Origin: CAWABB01 sp963780165
GTDB taxonomy: Bacteria; Bacteroidota; Ignavibacteria; UBA10030; UBA6906
Length of the DNA stretch: 64,000 nucleotides
Reading direction: 5' to 3'
Assembly (NCBI GenBank): GCA_963780165.1
Contig: CAWABB010000001.1
Span: forward strand, 620,001-684,000
The notes under the pieces are model-generated. The model was not told the origin of the DNA and ran no database searches. It was given only the letters and a program-made list of their open reading frames with translations. Shown in pieces: positions 9,135-20,940 of this stretch. Numbering within the stretch: position 1 is the first letter of the stretch; each line of letters begins with the position of its first letter. A program made the translations under genes and the position numbers.

Positions 9135-9839
9135 ATGAACTGCACATTCTTCGGCTTTGCCGCCTGCTCAGCCCTCGCACTGTCCGGATGTTACTTCGGC
9201 AACCAGACAATCGATATTCCCGGCGAAAAGAGCCTCGAGGCGGTGGCCGAAGAGATCAGACAATCCAGCTGCGTCATCACGTTCCGGGACACACGCAGCA
9301 TTGATGCCGACTCCGCACAACTTCTCGGTGATTCGATCATTGTATGGCCGAGCAAGAAGGGGGCGTCACTCGCATCCCCCCTCCGGTCAGTATCCGAGAT
9401 ATCAACCAGGGATGTGGGCAACGGTGTTATACCCGGAATGCTGGCGGGCCTCGCAGGTGGCGTGGCAGTGGGACTGATTGTGGGCTTATCGGGTGGCGCA
9501 GAGGATCTCTGGGTGTCCGGATCGACCGCAGAGGAGAAGACCTGGACTCTCTCAGCAGGACTTGGAATTCTCGGCGGCCTGACAGGCGGAATCGTCGGGG
9601 CCGCCACTGGCGGACACACCGACTACGTCCTGCAACAGGATTCAACGTACAACGTCAAGGCCCCGGCCGCGCGCAGAACACTTCTCGTGCCCCGCCTTGA
9701 GGCGCAGGACGAATCCACGGTCACGATCATCTGGGGGGACCAGCTCCTGAGGTTGCCCAGAGCGGAAATCGTATTGAAAGACGTCCCCGAAGGGATATCT
9801 ATTTCGGTGCCAAGCTATCTTCTGGAACGCTCGAGGTAA
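9135..9839 (+). CDS. Putative lipoprotein with glycine-rich membrane-like segments
   Basis: The 234-residue product starts after a good Shine-Dalgarno (GGGAGGA). The N-terminus MNCTFFGFAACSALALSGC has a lipobox ending at Cys19, so it is probably lipid-anchored. The middle has two glycine-rich hydrophobic stretches, GMLAGLAGGVAVGLIVGLSG and LGILGGLTGGIVGAATGG, that resemble glycine-zipper segments. The flanking parts look like small beta-rich domains (IVWPSKKGASLASP; VTIIWGDQLLRLPR). I do not recognise a named family. It is transcribed divergently from the EamA-uvrC pair and convergently with era. Confidence 0.68.
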   Translation: MNCTFFGFAACSALALSGCYFGNQTIDIPGEKSLEAVAEEIRQSSCVITFRDTRSIDADSAQLLGDSIIVWPSKKGASLASPLRSVSEISTRDVGNGVIPGMLAGLAGGVAVGLIVGLSGGAEDLWVSGSTAEEKTWTLSAGLGILGGLTGGIVGAATGGHTDYVLQQDSTYNVKAPAARRTLLVPRLEAQDESTVTIIWGDQLLRLPRAEIVLKDVPEGISISVPSYLLERSR

Positions 9840-9845
9840 GCAGGC

Positions 9846-10769
9846 TCAGGACGGTCCGTACCCGAGCCGCTTGAGCCAGTCCTCCTGCTCCCTCCACCCC
9901 TCGCGCACTTTCACGTGCAGCTCCAGGAAGACGGGATTCTGCAGGAACGCCTCGATGTCGCGCCGGGCATGCGATCCGATCTCGCGCAACTTCGTGCCCC
10001 CCTTGCCGATCACGATCCCCTTCTGGGAGTCCCGCTCGACGTACACGTCGGCGCTGATGAACCACTTCCCGTGCGCGCGCTCCTTGAACTCGACGATATC
10101 CACGGTCGTCGAATACGGCACTTCGTCCTGGCAGGCCACGAAGATCTTCTCGCGGATGATCTCCGCGACAAAAAACCGTTCCTGGTGATCGCTGACGATA
10201 TCGGGCGGATAGAGCGGCGGGTGCTCCGGCAGGCCGCGCTCAATGACCCGCAGCAGCTCCTCCACCCCTTCGCCGTTCAGCCCGGACACGGGGAGGATCT
10301 CGCCAAACTTGTACCGCTTCGCGAAGGCATCGATGACGGGGAGAAGCGCCGCCTTCTGGATAAGATCGATCTTGTTGATGACCAGGTGGACCGGTTTGGT
10401 GAGGCCGGTGAGCCGCTCGAAGACCTGGGCGTGCGAGGCGGGGTCGTCTGAGCCCGGGGAGGATGCGTCGATCATGAGGAGGATGACGTCGGCGTCCTGG
10501 ATCGCCGCCCCCGCCGACCGCATCATCGCCTCGTGCAGGGCGTAATGCGGCGTGATGATTCCCGGCGTGTCCAGGAAGATCATCTGCGCGTGGTCGTTCG
10601 AGAGGATCCCCAGCACCTTGTGGCGCGTGGTCTGGGGTTTGCGGGTGACGATGGAGATCTTCTGCCCGAGCAGCCGGTTCATCAGCGTGGACTTGCCGAC
10701 GTTCGGCTCGCCCACAATAGCGACGTACCCGCAGCGGAAACCTGACGGCGTGCTTTCGGGTTCGCTCAT
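9846..10769 (-). CDS. era: GTPase Era
   Basis: The 307-residue protein has an N-terminal Ras-like GTPase domain with G1 GEPNVGKST, the switch region QTTRHKVLG, G3 DTPG and G4 NKID. A C-terminal KH domain follows with GKGGTKLREIG near residues 250-262. Era binds the 3' end of 16S rRNA and assists 30S subunit maturation. A GAGAAG stretch lies upstream of the ATG. It is the last of the co-oriented genes secA, glnB and era. Confidence 0.97.
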   Translation of the reverse strand: MSEPESTPSGFRCGYVAIVGEPNVGKSTLMNRLLGQKISIVTRKPQTTRHKVLGILSNDHAQMIFLDTPGIITPHYALHEAMMRSAGAAIQDADVILLMIDASSPGSDDPASHAQVFERLTGLTKPVHLVINKIDLIQKAALLPVIDAFAKRYKFGEILPVSGLNGEGVEELLRVIERGLPEHPPLYPPDIVSDHQERFFVAEIIREKIFVACQDEVPYSTTVDIVEFKERAHGKWFISADVYVERDSQKGIVIGKGGTKLREIGSHARRDIEAFLQNPVFLELHVKVREGWREQEDWLKRLGYGPS

Positions 10770-10851
10770 AGGATCTTCTCGGCCATGCTCAGAATGACGG
10801 GCCCGCCGTCATCGACGTCCGCCGTACCAGGAAAGGACCGTACGGCCGGAC

Positions 10852-11190
10852 TTACAGCGCGTCCTCGCCGGATTCTCCGGTGCGGACGCGTACCACGTCG
10901 TCGATGCTGGAAATGAAGATCTTCCCGTCGCCGACCTGGCCGGTCTTGGCTGCCTTCAGGATGACGTCCACCACCTGGTCGACCATCTTGTCCGCTACGA
11001 CGATCTCCAGCTTGAGCTTCGGGAGGAAATCGATCTGGTACTCGGACCCGCGGTACAATTCGGTGTGCCCCTTCTGTCGGCCGTACCCCTTCACTTCGGT
11101 GAGCGTCATTCCCTTCACGCCGATCTCCCCGAGAGCTTCACGGACGTCATCGATGCGAAACGGGCGGATAATGGCTTCGATCTTCTTCAT
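10852..11190 (-). CDS. glnB: Nitrogen regulatory protein P-II
   Basis: The 112-residue protein is a full-length P-II. It starts MKKIEAIIRPFRIDDVREAL, has the T-loop GHTELYRGSEYQIDFLPK with the usual uridylylation site Tyr51, and the C-terminal GDGKIFISSIDDVVRVRTGE. P-II proteins sense 2-oxoglutarate and ATP/ADP and adjust nitrogen assimilation. GlnB and GlnK cannot be told apart by sequence alone; no ammonium transporter is next to it, which argues mildly for GlnB. It lies 39 bp after secA, an unusual neighbour. Confidence 0.94.
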   Translation of the reverse strand: MKKIEAIIRPFRIDDVREALGEIGVKGMTLTEVKGYGRQKGHTELYRGSEYQIDFLPKLKLEIVVADKMVDQVVDVILKAAKTGQVGDGKIFISSIDDVVRVRTGESGEDAL

Positions 11191-11229
11191 GGCAGATGGA
11201 CCTCAGGAGTGATCGACCAGGAACCTACC

Positions 11230-14289
<3,060 letters not shown>

Positions 14290-14316
14290 CTCAGTCCATC
14301 ATCTATGAATAGCGCG

Positions 14317-14324
14317 CAAATTTA
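14317..14324 (-). promoter_or_regulatory. Candidate -7 element upstream of secA
   Basis: On the minus strand TAAATTTG matches the Bacteroidota -7 consensus TAnnTTTG exactly, 28 bases before the secA ATG. No convincing TTG box is found at the right distance, so the call rests on this one element. Confidence 0.35.
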
Positions 14325-14372
14325 TGTAATATAGCCATATCCGTTGTGCCACGCAAACCTTCAATCAGGCCC

Positions 14373-15857
14373 ATGAGAACCCTTGCTCTCCTGCTTCTTG
14401 CCGCCGTCCTGACCGCCGGCTGTGCCCAGACCTCCAGAATCTCCACATCGCCCCATGTCTCATCCATCCCGGCACTGACCAGTATCTCAGGCTACGGGTC
14501 GATGAAGACGGCGATCGACACCCTCTTCGCCGATACGCTCTTTCCGCCCGCATTCATGGGCATCAAAGTGATCCATCCGCGCACCGGAAAGGTCCTGTAC
14601 TCGCTCAACCCGGACCATCTCTTCAACCCTGCCTCGAACGAAAAACTGTTCACTGCGGCGACCGCACTGCGGACCATAGGTCCCGGCGCGCTCCTTTCGA
14701 CCGTCGTGACCGCGGATTCGGCCACGCGGACGATCGGCCTGAAGGGGATGGGCGACCCGCTGCTGTCCACGGCCGATATGGAAAGCCTTGCCACTCTCAC
14801 GGCCGCAGCGCTCCCGACAATCCCGTCCTGGCTCCTCAAGGGCGACGCGTCATACTTCGATGACCTGTACTGGGGCGACGGATGGACATGGGATGGAGAA
14901 CCCGAGTCCTACTCGATGTTCGTCACCCCCCTGATGCTGAACTCGAACGCGATCGAGGTCCGCGTGCGCGGGTCGTCCCCTGCGGGACAGCCGCCGGAGG
15001 TGTCGCTCGACCCCCCGACAAAGCTGCTGAGTATCGAGAACACGGCCGTCAGCGTGGGGGCTGGCGACTCGATCCGGAACCGCCTCGAGATCTCGCGGCG
15101 ATGGAAGGAACGGTCCAATACGATCACGGTGACGGGGGAAATTCCCGTCGGTCGAACCCGCTCCACCTCGTTGAGCGTGTGGAAGCCAGACCTGTTCGCG
15201 ACGCAGCTCTTTGCCGGGATGCTGCGCGCCCGCGGCGTGATTGTGGATATGACATGGGTTGATACGGTCGCTGTGCCGGGAGTCGAGGTTGCGCGGGTCT
15301 CGCATACGCTCGATTCTGCCGTGACCTATATGAACAAGGTGAGCGACAACCTGTCCGCGGAAGCATTGCTGAAAGGGTCTGCTGCCGTCCGATGGCGGGA
15401 ACGCGGTTCGTCGGGCAGGGGCATCGACATCCTGAAGGAGATTCTCACACAGGCGGGGGTCGACACGAACTCGATGCGGGCCGTCGACGGTTCAGGGCTT
15501 TCACGCTACGACCTGACAACCGCATCCGCGGTGAGCGGACTGCTGGTGGCGATGTACAACGACTCGCTCCGCTTCCCGACGTTTTATGCCTCGCTCCCGA
15601 TCGCGGGCGTGGATGGGACCATCGACCGGCGCATGCGTGGCACTCCGGCCGAGGGGAACCTTCGCGCAAAGACCGGAACGCTGAATGGCGTCACTGCACT
15701 CTCAGGCTACGTGCGGACGGCGGACGGAGAGATGCTCGCGTTCTCGATGCTCATGCAGAACTACCTGAGCGGATCGACACCGTACCGCAATGTCCAGGAC
15801 CGCATCGGGGCGCTGCTCGCGGGGATGAAGCTCCGGGGGATCCTCGAGGATCGCTGA
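14373..15857 (+). CDS. dacB: D-alanyl-D-alanine carboxypeptidase/endopeptidase (PBP4, family S13)
   Basis: The product is about 494 residues from the ATG at 14373; an in-frame GTG at 14346 would add nine. The N-terminus MRTLALLLLAAVLTAGC has a lipobox, so it is probably a lipoprotein. The three penicillin-binding motifs are present in order: SNEK (SxxK, catalytic serine) in NPASNEKLFTAA, SDN in KVSDNLSAEALLKG, and KTG in LRAKTGTLNGVTALSGYV. The long stretch between the first two fits the extra domain of class C PBP4 enzymes. It trims or cleaves peptidoglycan peptides in the periplasm. It is divergent from secA. Confidence 0.93.
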   Translation: MRTLALLLLAAVLTAGCAQTSRISTSPHVSSIPALTSISGYGSMKTAIDTLFADTLFPPAFMGIKVIHPRTGKVLYSLNPDHLFNPASNEKLFTAATALRTIGPGALLSTVVTADSATRTIGLKGMGDPLLSTADMESLATLTAAALPTIPSWLLKGDASYFDDLYWGDGWTWDGEPESYSMFVTPLMLNSNAIEVRVRGSSPAGQPPEVSLDPPTKLLSIENTAVSVGAGDSIRNRLEISRRWKERSNTITVTGEIPVGRTRSTSLSVWKPDLFATQLFAGMLRARGVIVDMTWVDTVAVPGVEVARVSHTLDSAVTYMNKVSDNLSAEALLKGSAAVRWRERGSSGRGIDILKEILTQAGVDTNSMRAVDGSGLSRYDLTTASAVSGLLVAMYNDSLRFPTFYASLPIAGVDGTIDRRMRGTPAEGNLRAKTGTLNGVTALSGYVRTADGEMLAFSMLMQNYLSGSTPYRNVQDRIGALLAGMKLRGILEDR

Positions 15858-16069
15858 GACTCAGTGGAGCTCGAGGATTCCTGAATCGCAGCGGATCGCC
15901 TCGTACCGGAAACGACCTCCACAGAGTGTGTCGGGGGGCAAGTGACCGCGGATTCCAGGCGCGAAGCTGGGGCTCAGCTGCTGCAGACAGGCTTCAGGGT
16001 TACCAGGCAAGAGCCCGCTGAACCCCGGAGAGATTACCGGAGGACTTAGCCCATTCACCGCCAGAGGAT

Positions 16070-17581
16070 CTAGCCCAAACTCCCCGTGGCAACCCTCCCC
16101 CACCGGTCGGTGGCCTCGACGACGATCTTCTTCCCCGGGGCCGACGGCCTCGCGTGGAAGAGATGGTCGGTGATGTACGGGTCCACCCACGCGTGCCGGG
16201 CCGGCAGCTTGTCGCCTGCATACAGCTTCGCAGCCAGAGGATCCAGCCCGCGCCGCATCTCCATCTTCCCCTTCCGCTCTCCGTCCTCATACCACACGAC
16301 CGTCCACGACGGGTCGTAGTCCCAGACATTCGCGACGATGCTGTCGGGGACAGCCGGTTCGCTCCCCGCCGGGTGCACCACGAGCTGATGATCGGGAGCC
16401 AGGCCGGTCGCCTTGTATCGCCAGCGCACATCGCTCCCTTTGATCTCGTAGACACCGTACCCTTTCGGCGTGCCGTCCCCGCAGATCGGACCGGTCCACC
16501 ACGCTCCGCAGACCGCACCGCAGACGTGGATATGCGCCCCGCCGTCCGTGATGTGTTCCGATTCGTGCATGTGCCCGACGACCACGTGCGCCTTGTACGG
16601 CTCGAGGGCACGGTACAGGGCTTCCCGGTTCACGATGACGAGACCACGATCGGGGCGGGGCTTCCCTTCCCTGACATGCTGCGTGCAGTACGGGGGGATG
16701 TGCATGAAGGCGATGACGGTCTTTCCTCTCTCGACGAACGAGAGATCGGCCTTCAGCCAGTCGAGCTGCGTCTGGCTGAGATACCCGATGTACCCGTTGT
16801 CGATCCAGAGCACGTCGTCGAGCACGACGTAATGGACCTCCCCTCTGTTGAACGAGTAGTTCCCGGGCCCGAAGTGGCGCGTGAACGTCTCAGCCGACGT
16901 CTCGTCGGTCAACGCCGTGATGTCGACATCGTGGTTCCCGAGGACCTGGAAGAACGGCAGTCCCGTGCGCTGGACCGCCTGCTCGTATCCGGTGTTGAAC
17001 TCCAGGTGGTCGAACATGATATCGCCGCACGACACCCCGAAGGGGGACATCGATCCGAGCCGCTTCCGGGTTGCGATCACGTCAGGGATCGTTTCGGCGT
17101 TGAATCGCTCGACATCGCTGGCGTCCAGCATCTGCGGGTCGGCAAGCAGCAGGAAGGCGTGATGATCGTCGCTCGATACGGCGGGCGTGAGATCCCACTC
17201 GACGGTGACCTCTCCCGTCGATCGGAGCGGCAGCGCCTTGAAACATGCGGCCGTGCCGAACGAGGAAACGGGAACGTCATAGCCGGACGGGAGCGAGAGG
17301 AATACGAACTTGCTGGACGAATCCGCCGGAAACGAGAACGTCCCGTCCCGGTCGGTCGCGACCACCGAAACGCCGTCCGATACCACGACGTTGCCCAGGC
17401 CCTTCCCTTTCGCCTTCACCGCCCCACGCACGTTGAAGAACGATCGCTTTTCTGTGGCGGCAAGCAGCGGCCTGAACGGATCAGCCAGGACTCTCTCGGC
17501 AAACGCCAATCCCAACCCCGCGCCCGCCGTAGTCCGAATGAAGTGCCTTCGCGAAATGCCTGATACCAGGTGTCCCGGCAT
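16070..17581 (-). CDS. Tat-exported calcineurin-like metallophosphoesterase
   Basis: The 503-residue protein starts with a twin-arginine signal (SRRHFIRTTAGAGLGLAF). A beta-sandwich-like N-terminal domain (residues about 45-135) resembles the metallophosphoesterase N domain. The catalytic domain has the metal motifs LLLADPQ, CGDIMFDH, LGNHDVD, FMHIPPY and VVGHMHESEH. A C-terminal domain with a CGAVCGAWW motif follows, as in the three-domain family of secreted phosphoesterases. It hydrolyses phosphoester bonds outside the cytoplasm; the substrate is unknown. The start has ACGGAG upstream. The 212 bp between its stop and dacB shows no gene. Confidence 0.92.
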   Translation of the reverse strand: MPGHLVSGISRRHFIRTTAGAGLGLAFAERVLADPFRPLLAATEKRSFFNVRGAVKAKGKGLGNVVVSDGVSVVATDRDGTFSFPADSSSKFVFLSLPSGYDVPVSSFGTAACFKALPLRSTGEVTVEWDLTPAVSSDDHHAFLLLADPQMLDASDVERFNAETIPDVIATRKRLGSMSPFGVSCGDIMFDHLEFNTGYEQAVQRTGLPFFQVLGNHDVDITALTDETSAETFTRHFGPGNYSFNRGEVHYVVLDDVLWIDNGYIGYLSQTQLDWLKADLSFVERGKTVIAFMHIPPYCTQHVREGKPRPDRGLVIVNREALYRALEPYKAHVVVGHMHESEHITDGGAHIHVCGAVCGAWWTGPICGDGTPKGYGVYEIKGSDVRWRYKATGLAPDHQLVVHPAGSEPAVPDSIVANVWDYDPSWTVVWYEDGERKGKMEMRRGLDPLAAKLYAGDKLPARHAWVDPYITDHLFHARPSAPGKKIVVEATDRWGRVATGSLG

Positions 17582-17737
17582 GTCAACTCCGTTGGAAGTA
17601 GGTCAGGGAATAGTGCGAACTTCTTCGAAGGTGGTTTCGGTCACCCGGATTGGTGACCCGTCAATCGTACCATGTTTCAAACGCGAATGCAAGGGGCGGC
17701 TCTTCTGGTCTCCCACCCTTACGAGGGTCTCCCCCTC

Positions 17738-17778
17738 AATAAACGAAACGGCCGGCTCCGCACTTGCGAGGCCGGCCG
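17738..17778 (-). terminator. Intrinsic terminator after the DUF4097 gene
   Basis: On the minus strand CGGCCGGC pairs perfectly with GCCGGCCG across a 14-base loop, followed by TTTCGTTTATT. It lies about 140 bp after the stop of the DUF4097 gene. The rest of the 333-bp spacer at 17582-17914 holds only a short direct repeat. Confidence 0.7.
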
Positions 17779-17875
17779 CTTACGCTGACGCTATGTACAT
17801 CATTCTACGACGTACTGCTTGTCGTCCCCTGCGACAGGGAACTCCGCCGTCCGCAACTCTCCCACCACCTAGTCC

Positions 17876-17921
17876 CGGACGACGGTCCCCTACTTTGGCT
17901 CGGACGACGGTCCCCTACTTT
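17876..17921. repeat. Short direct repeat, two 21-bp copies
   Basis: CGGACGACGG followed by TCCCCTACTTT occurs at 17876 and again at 17901, a 25-bp period. The second copy runs up to and over the stop codon of the DUF4097 gene. Confidence 0.85.
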
Positions 17922-18835
17922 GTCCCGGGCGAGGCGTTCTTGATCCGGACATTCCCGCCGGAGGTGTGAGCGTAGATCAGCGGCCCGCCCCCGTTCACCG
18001 TCCCCTTGATGCTGGACTCACTGATCTTCCCCTGCACCGTTACGGGAAGATCGCACTCCACACTCCCTCCGCTTGTGGCGGCATCGATGTTGGCACTGAC
18101 GTTCGAGGCAACCGCGATCTCGACATTTCCGCCCGACGTCTCTGCATGCACTCCCTTGTTCCCGCCCCGCACCACAACCATCACGTTCCCACCGGAGGTC
18201 TCAGCCTTCACTGCCCCTTCGACGCCATCGACCTTCACGTTTCCACCGGAGGTTTCGCCCCGCACGTCACCCTTCACGGACTTCACGACCACGTCGCCTC
18301 CCGAGGTTTCCGCCTCGACCATCCCCTCCACCTGAGTCACCTCGACGTCTCCTCCCGACGTTTCGATCGACACATTCCCCTGCACTTCGGCCGCCGCAAT
18401 ATCCCCGCCTGACGTGCTGCCGCGGACCGTCCCCTCGATCCCCATGATCGCCACATCGCCGCCGGCGGTCGACGCATCGATGTTGTACTTCCCGGGGACT
18501 GTCACCGTGAACTTCGCGTCCTGATTGCCGCTGCTGAACATCCTCCAGATGCTTTTCGGAACTTCCGCCTTCACATGCACATCCCCACCCTCCTGCCAGG
18601 CCTCGAACTTGAAGTCCTTGACGAAGCTTTCAGACCCGTGAACTTCCACCTTCACGACAACCTCGGTTCCTGACCCCCCGTTGATCTTCACGGATCCGAC
18701 GTCGGTTGACAGGTGAAGGGTTCCCCCGCTGCTCACGCTGAAGGTCTTGTCGAACCGTTTATCCGCTGCAACGCCAGGGAACATGAAAGCTAACGCCAAT
18801 GCCGCCACACTTAGAAAGTGGATGCCGTATTTCAT
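17915..18835 (-). CDS. Exported DUF4097-type beta-helix repeat protein
   Basis: The 306-residue product starts with a signal peptide (MKYGIHFLSVAALALAFMF) after an AAGGA Shine-Dalgarno. From about residue 120 it consists of repeats of ETSGGDVxVxxVxGxVxA, about 18 residues each: TAGGDV, TSGGDI, TSGGDV twice, TSGGNV three times, TSGGSV and a last TSGGNV near the C-terminus. This is the repeated strand-turn pattern of DUF4097/adhesin-like solenoids. The role is unknown; related proteins sit in envelopes, sometimes beside anti-sigma genes. It is divergent from the M28 peptidase gene. Confidence 0.85.
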   Translation of the reverse strand: MKYGIHFLSVAALALAFMFPGVAADKRFDKTFSVSSGGTLHLSTDVGSVKINGGSGTEVVVKVEVHGSESFVKDFKFEAWQEGGDVHVKAEVPKSIWRMFSSGNQDAKFTVTVPGKYNIDASTAGGDVAIMGIEGTVRGSTSGGDIAAAEVQGNVSIETSGGDVEVTQVEGMVEAETSGGDVVVKSVKGDVRGETSGGNVKVDGVEGAVKAETSGGNVMVVVRGGNKGVHAETSGGNVEIAVASNVSANIDAATSGGSVECDLPVTVQGKISESSIKGTVNGGGPLIYAHTSGGNVRIKNASPGTK

Positions 18836-18917
18836 GATTCGTCCTTCCGGGATGGTGTATTCCTACCTCTTTGACGTCCTCCGGAGGCGAAAGGTTGCAG
18901 GAAATTCCGCCCATTCT

Positions 18918-18946
18918 TTGCATTTCCAGGCCGTATTCTCTACTAT
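18918..18946 (+). promoter_or_regulatory. Candidate promoter of the M28 peptidase-prmA unit
   Basis: TTGCAT at 18918-18923 and TACTAT at 18941-18946 are separated by 17 bp, close to the sigma-70 pattern. The start codon is at 18962, so the transcript would have a leader of only about ten bases. No other good box was found in the 126-bp divergent spacer. Confidence 0.45.
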
Positions 18947-18961
18947 ATCGCGTCTTCCACC

Positions 18962-19933
18962 ATGAACGCCAAACAACTACGTGTCGTCTGCGTGCTGCTG
19001 ATGCTCGGCTGCGCCAAAGAAGGACCGCGCCCGCAGAGCGAAGCGCCCGGGACCCAGGCAGGGACCGTGTCTTCCGTCATTGTACCGCCCTTCAACGGCC
19101 GCGAGGCCTTCCGATTCCTCACGGCCCAGACCGATTTCGGGCCTCGGAATCCCGGCTCGAGGGGTCATGACCGCTGTCTCGCGTATCTCGAACAAACGTT
19201 GGTCAGGCTAGTCGACACCGTCCACCTCCAGCCGTTCTCGCATCCCGGCTATGACGGGACGACGCTGCAACTGACGAACGTCATCGCGTCGTTCAAGCCT
19301 GAGTCGCCCGCACGCATCCTGCTGTGCGCCCACTGGGATACGCGCCCACGGGCCGACAGAGATGAGAACCCCCGGCGGCGGAACGAGCCGATTGTCGGCG
19401 CCAATGACGGCGCCAGCGGCGTGGCCGTGCTCCTCCAGCTGGCAACACTGCTCAAGGCCCAGCCGCCAAGTGTCGGCGTGGACATCGTCCTGTTTGACGG
19501 AGAGGACTATGGGCGCGAGGGAGACACGGGAAACTACCTCCTCGGATCCCGCCACTTTGCGAGTACCGCGTCACGGACCTCCGTCCCCCGGTTCGGAATC
19601 CTCCTCGATATGGTCGGCGACGCAGCCCTCGAGATCCCCCGCGAGGGCTACTCCGTCCGGTATGCTCCCGACATCGTGAACACCATCTGGAGCACCGCGC
19701 GCAGCCTGGGGATCACCGAATTCGTCGACTACCTCGGCCCGGAGATCATCGACGACCACCTTCCCCTGAACGAAGTCGGCATACGGACAGTCGACATCAT
19801 CGATTTCGACTACCCCGATCCCACGCACCGCTACTGGCACACGCACGACGACACGCCGGACAAATGCAGCGCGGAGAGCCTGGAGGCGGTGGGAACGGTC
19901 GTCGCGAACGTGGTGTACAACGAACGGCCGTGA
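18962..19933 (+). CDS. M28-family zinc peptidase / glutaminyl cyclase-like lipoprotein
   Basis: The 323-residue protein begins MNAKQLRVVCVLLMLGC with a lipobox at Cys17. The catalytic domain has the zinc ligands of the M28 family: CAHWDTRP (His, Asp), GANDGASGVAVLLQLA, FDGEDYG and, near the end, DFDYPDPTHRYWHTHDDT. The arrangement and the short FGPRNPGS region fit glutaminyl-peptide cyclotransferase-like members as well as aminopeptidases, so the exact reaction is open. It probably acts on peptides outside the cytoplasm. Its stop overlaps the prmA GTG start by four bases. Confidence 0.88.
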   Translation: MNAKQLRVVCVLLMLGCAKEGPRPQSEAPGTQAGTVSSVIVPPFNGREAFRFLTAQTDFGPRNPGSRGHDRCLAYLEQTLVRLVDTVHLQPFSHPGYDGTTLQLTNVIASFKPESPARILLCAHWDTRPRADRDENPRRRNEPIVGANDGASGVAVLLQLATLLKAQPPSVGVDIVLFDGEDYGREGDTGNYLLGSRHFASTASRTSVPRFGILLDMVGDAALEIPREGYSVRYAPDIVNTIWSTARSLGITEFVDYLGPEIIDDHLPLNEVGIRTVDIIDFDYPDPTHRYWHTHDDTPDKCSAESLEAVGTVVANVVYNERP

Positions 19934-20790
19934 CCATACCGAAAGCCTATATCGAACTCACGGTCGAGTCCGCAGAGCCGCTGGACGAGCAGGTCATCGG
20001 GCTTATCTCGCAACTCGGCTTTGAGGGATTCTGGGAGGACGGGGCGTCCCTCCGTTGCTATATTGCCACCGAACGGTGGGACGGAGCGCTGCTTCCAGAA
20101 GTCGAGCGCGTCCTTCGCATGGCAGTTTCGCCGTCCAGGACCCCTGCGCCCACGGTTTATGTCCGAACAATCGAAGAGGAAAACTGGAACGCGCAGTGGG
20201 AAGCGACGATCAAGCCCATTCATGTCACCGACAGGATCGTGATCGCCCCCACATGGGCGGGGTACGTGCCCGCGCCACACGAGCTTCTCATCCTGATCGA
20301 TCCGAAGATGTCGTTCGGAACAGGCTACCATGAGTCCACGCGCCTTGCCCTCCTTCTGATCCAACGGCACATCCGGCACAGACCTGCCGTCCTCGATGTG
20401 GGGACCGGAACGGGCATCCTGGCGATCGCTGCGGTCAAGCTCGGCGCCCGGAGCGCGCTCGGGGTGGACACCGACGAGTGGGCCTACCAGAACGCCGTCG
20501 AAAACGCGGCGCTGAACGGGGTGCGGGACACGGTGCGCATCCTTCACGGGGATCTCTCGGTCGCGCCCGCAGGGCAGTACGATCTCATCGTCTGCAATAT
20601 TCAGAGGAACATCATCGAGACGCTCCTCGTGGAGCTGCGAACCCGCCTCGCGCACGGGGGGAGCATTGTCCTCTCGGGCCTGCTCCAGGCCGACGGGGAA
20701 TCCATCCGCCAGTCGCTCCGGGCCGCGTCACTGCAGGTGGCGGAGGAGCTGGTGGAAAACGAGTGGCTGGCACTTGCGGTCAGGCAATGA
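19930..20790 (+). CDS. prmA: Ribosomal protein L11 methyltransferase
   Basis: I place the start at the GTG at 19930, overlapping the previous stop (GTGA), which gives 286 residues, the usual length. The N-terminal domain (ELTVESAEPLDEQVIGLISQ) is the L11-recognition part. The Rossmann methyltransferase domain has MSFGTGYHESTRLAL, the SAM motif LDVGTGTGILAIAAVKLGA, GVDTDEWA and VCNIQRNIIE. PrmA trimethylates L11 amino groups from S-adenosylmethionine. An in-frame extension upstream to 19864 is unlikely because it would run through the peptidase gene. Confidence 0.93.
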   Translation: MTIPKAYIELTVESAEPLDEQVIGLISQLGFEGFWEDGASLRCYIATERWDGALLPEVERVLRMAVSPSRTPAPTVYVRTIEEENWNAQWEATIKPIHVTDRIVIAPTWAGYVPAPHELLILIDPKMSFGTGYHESTRLALLLIQRHIRHRPAVLDVGTGTGILAIAAVKLGARSALGVDTDEWAYQNAVENAALNGVRDTVRILHGDLSVAPAGQYDLIVCNIQRNIIETLLVELRTRLAHGGSIVLSGLLQADGESIRQSLRAASLQVAEELVENEWLALAVRQ

Positions 20791-20940
20791 AGCCTCAGCT
20801 CCAGCAGGGAAGCGGGAAGTCCCGCGTGCACACGCACATGCATGGCCAGTCCCCCCCTGCGGAGGTCGCGCTCACCGATCCTCACGTCTGCCTGACCATT
20901 TCGTGAAACTCGCTTCTCGGACATCAGCCTCGATTCCGAC

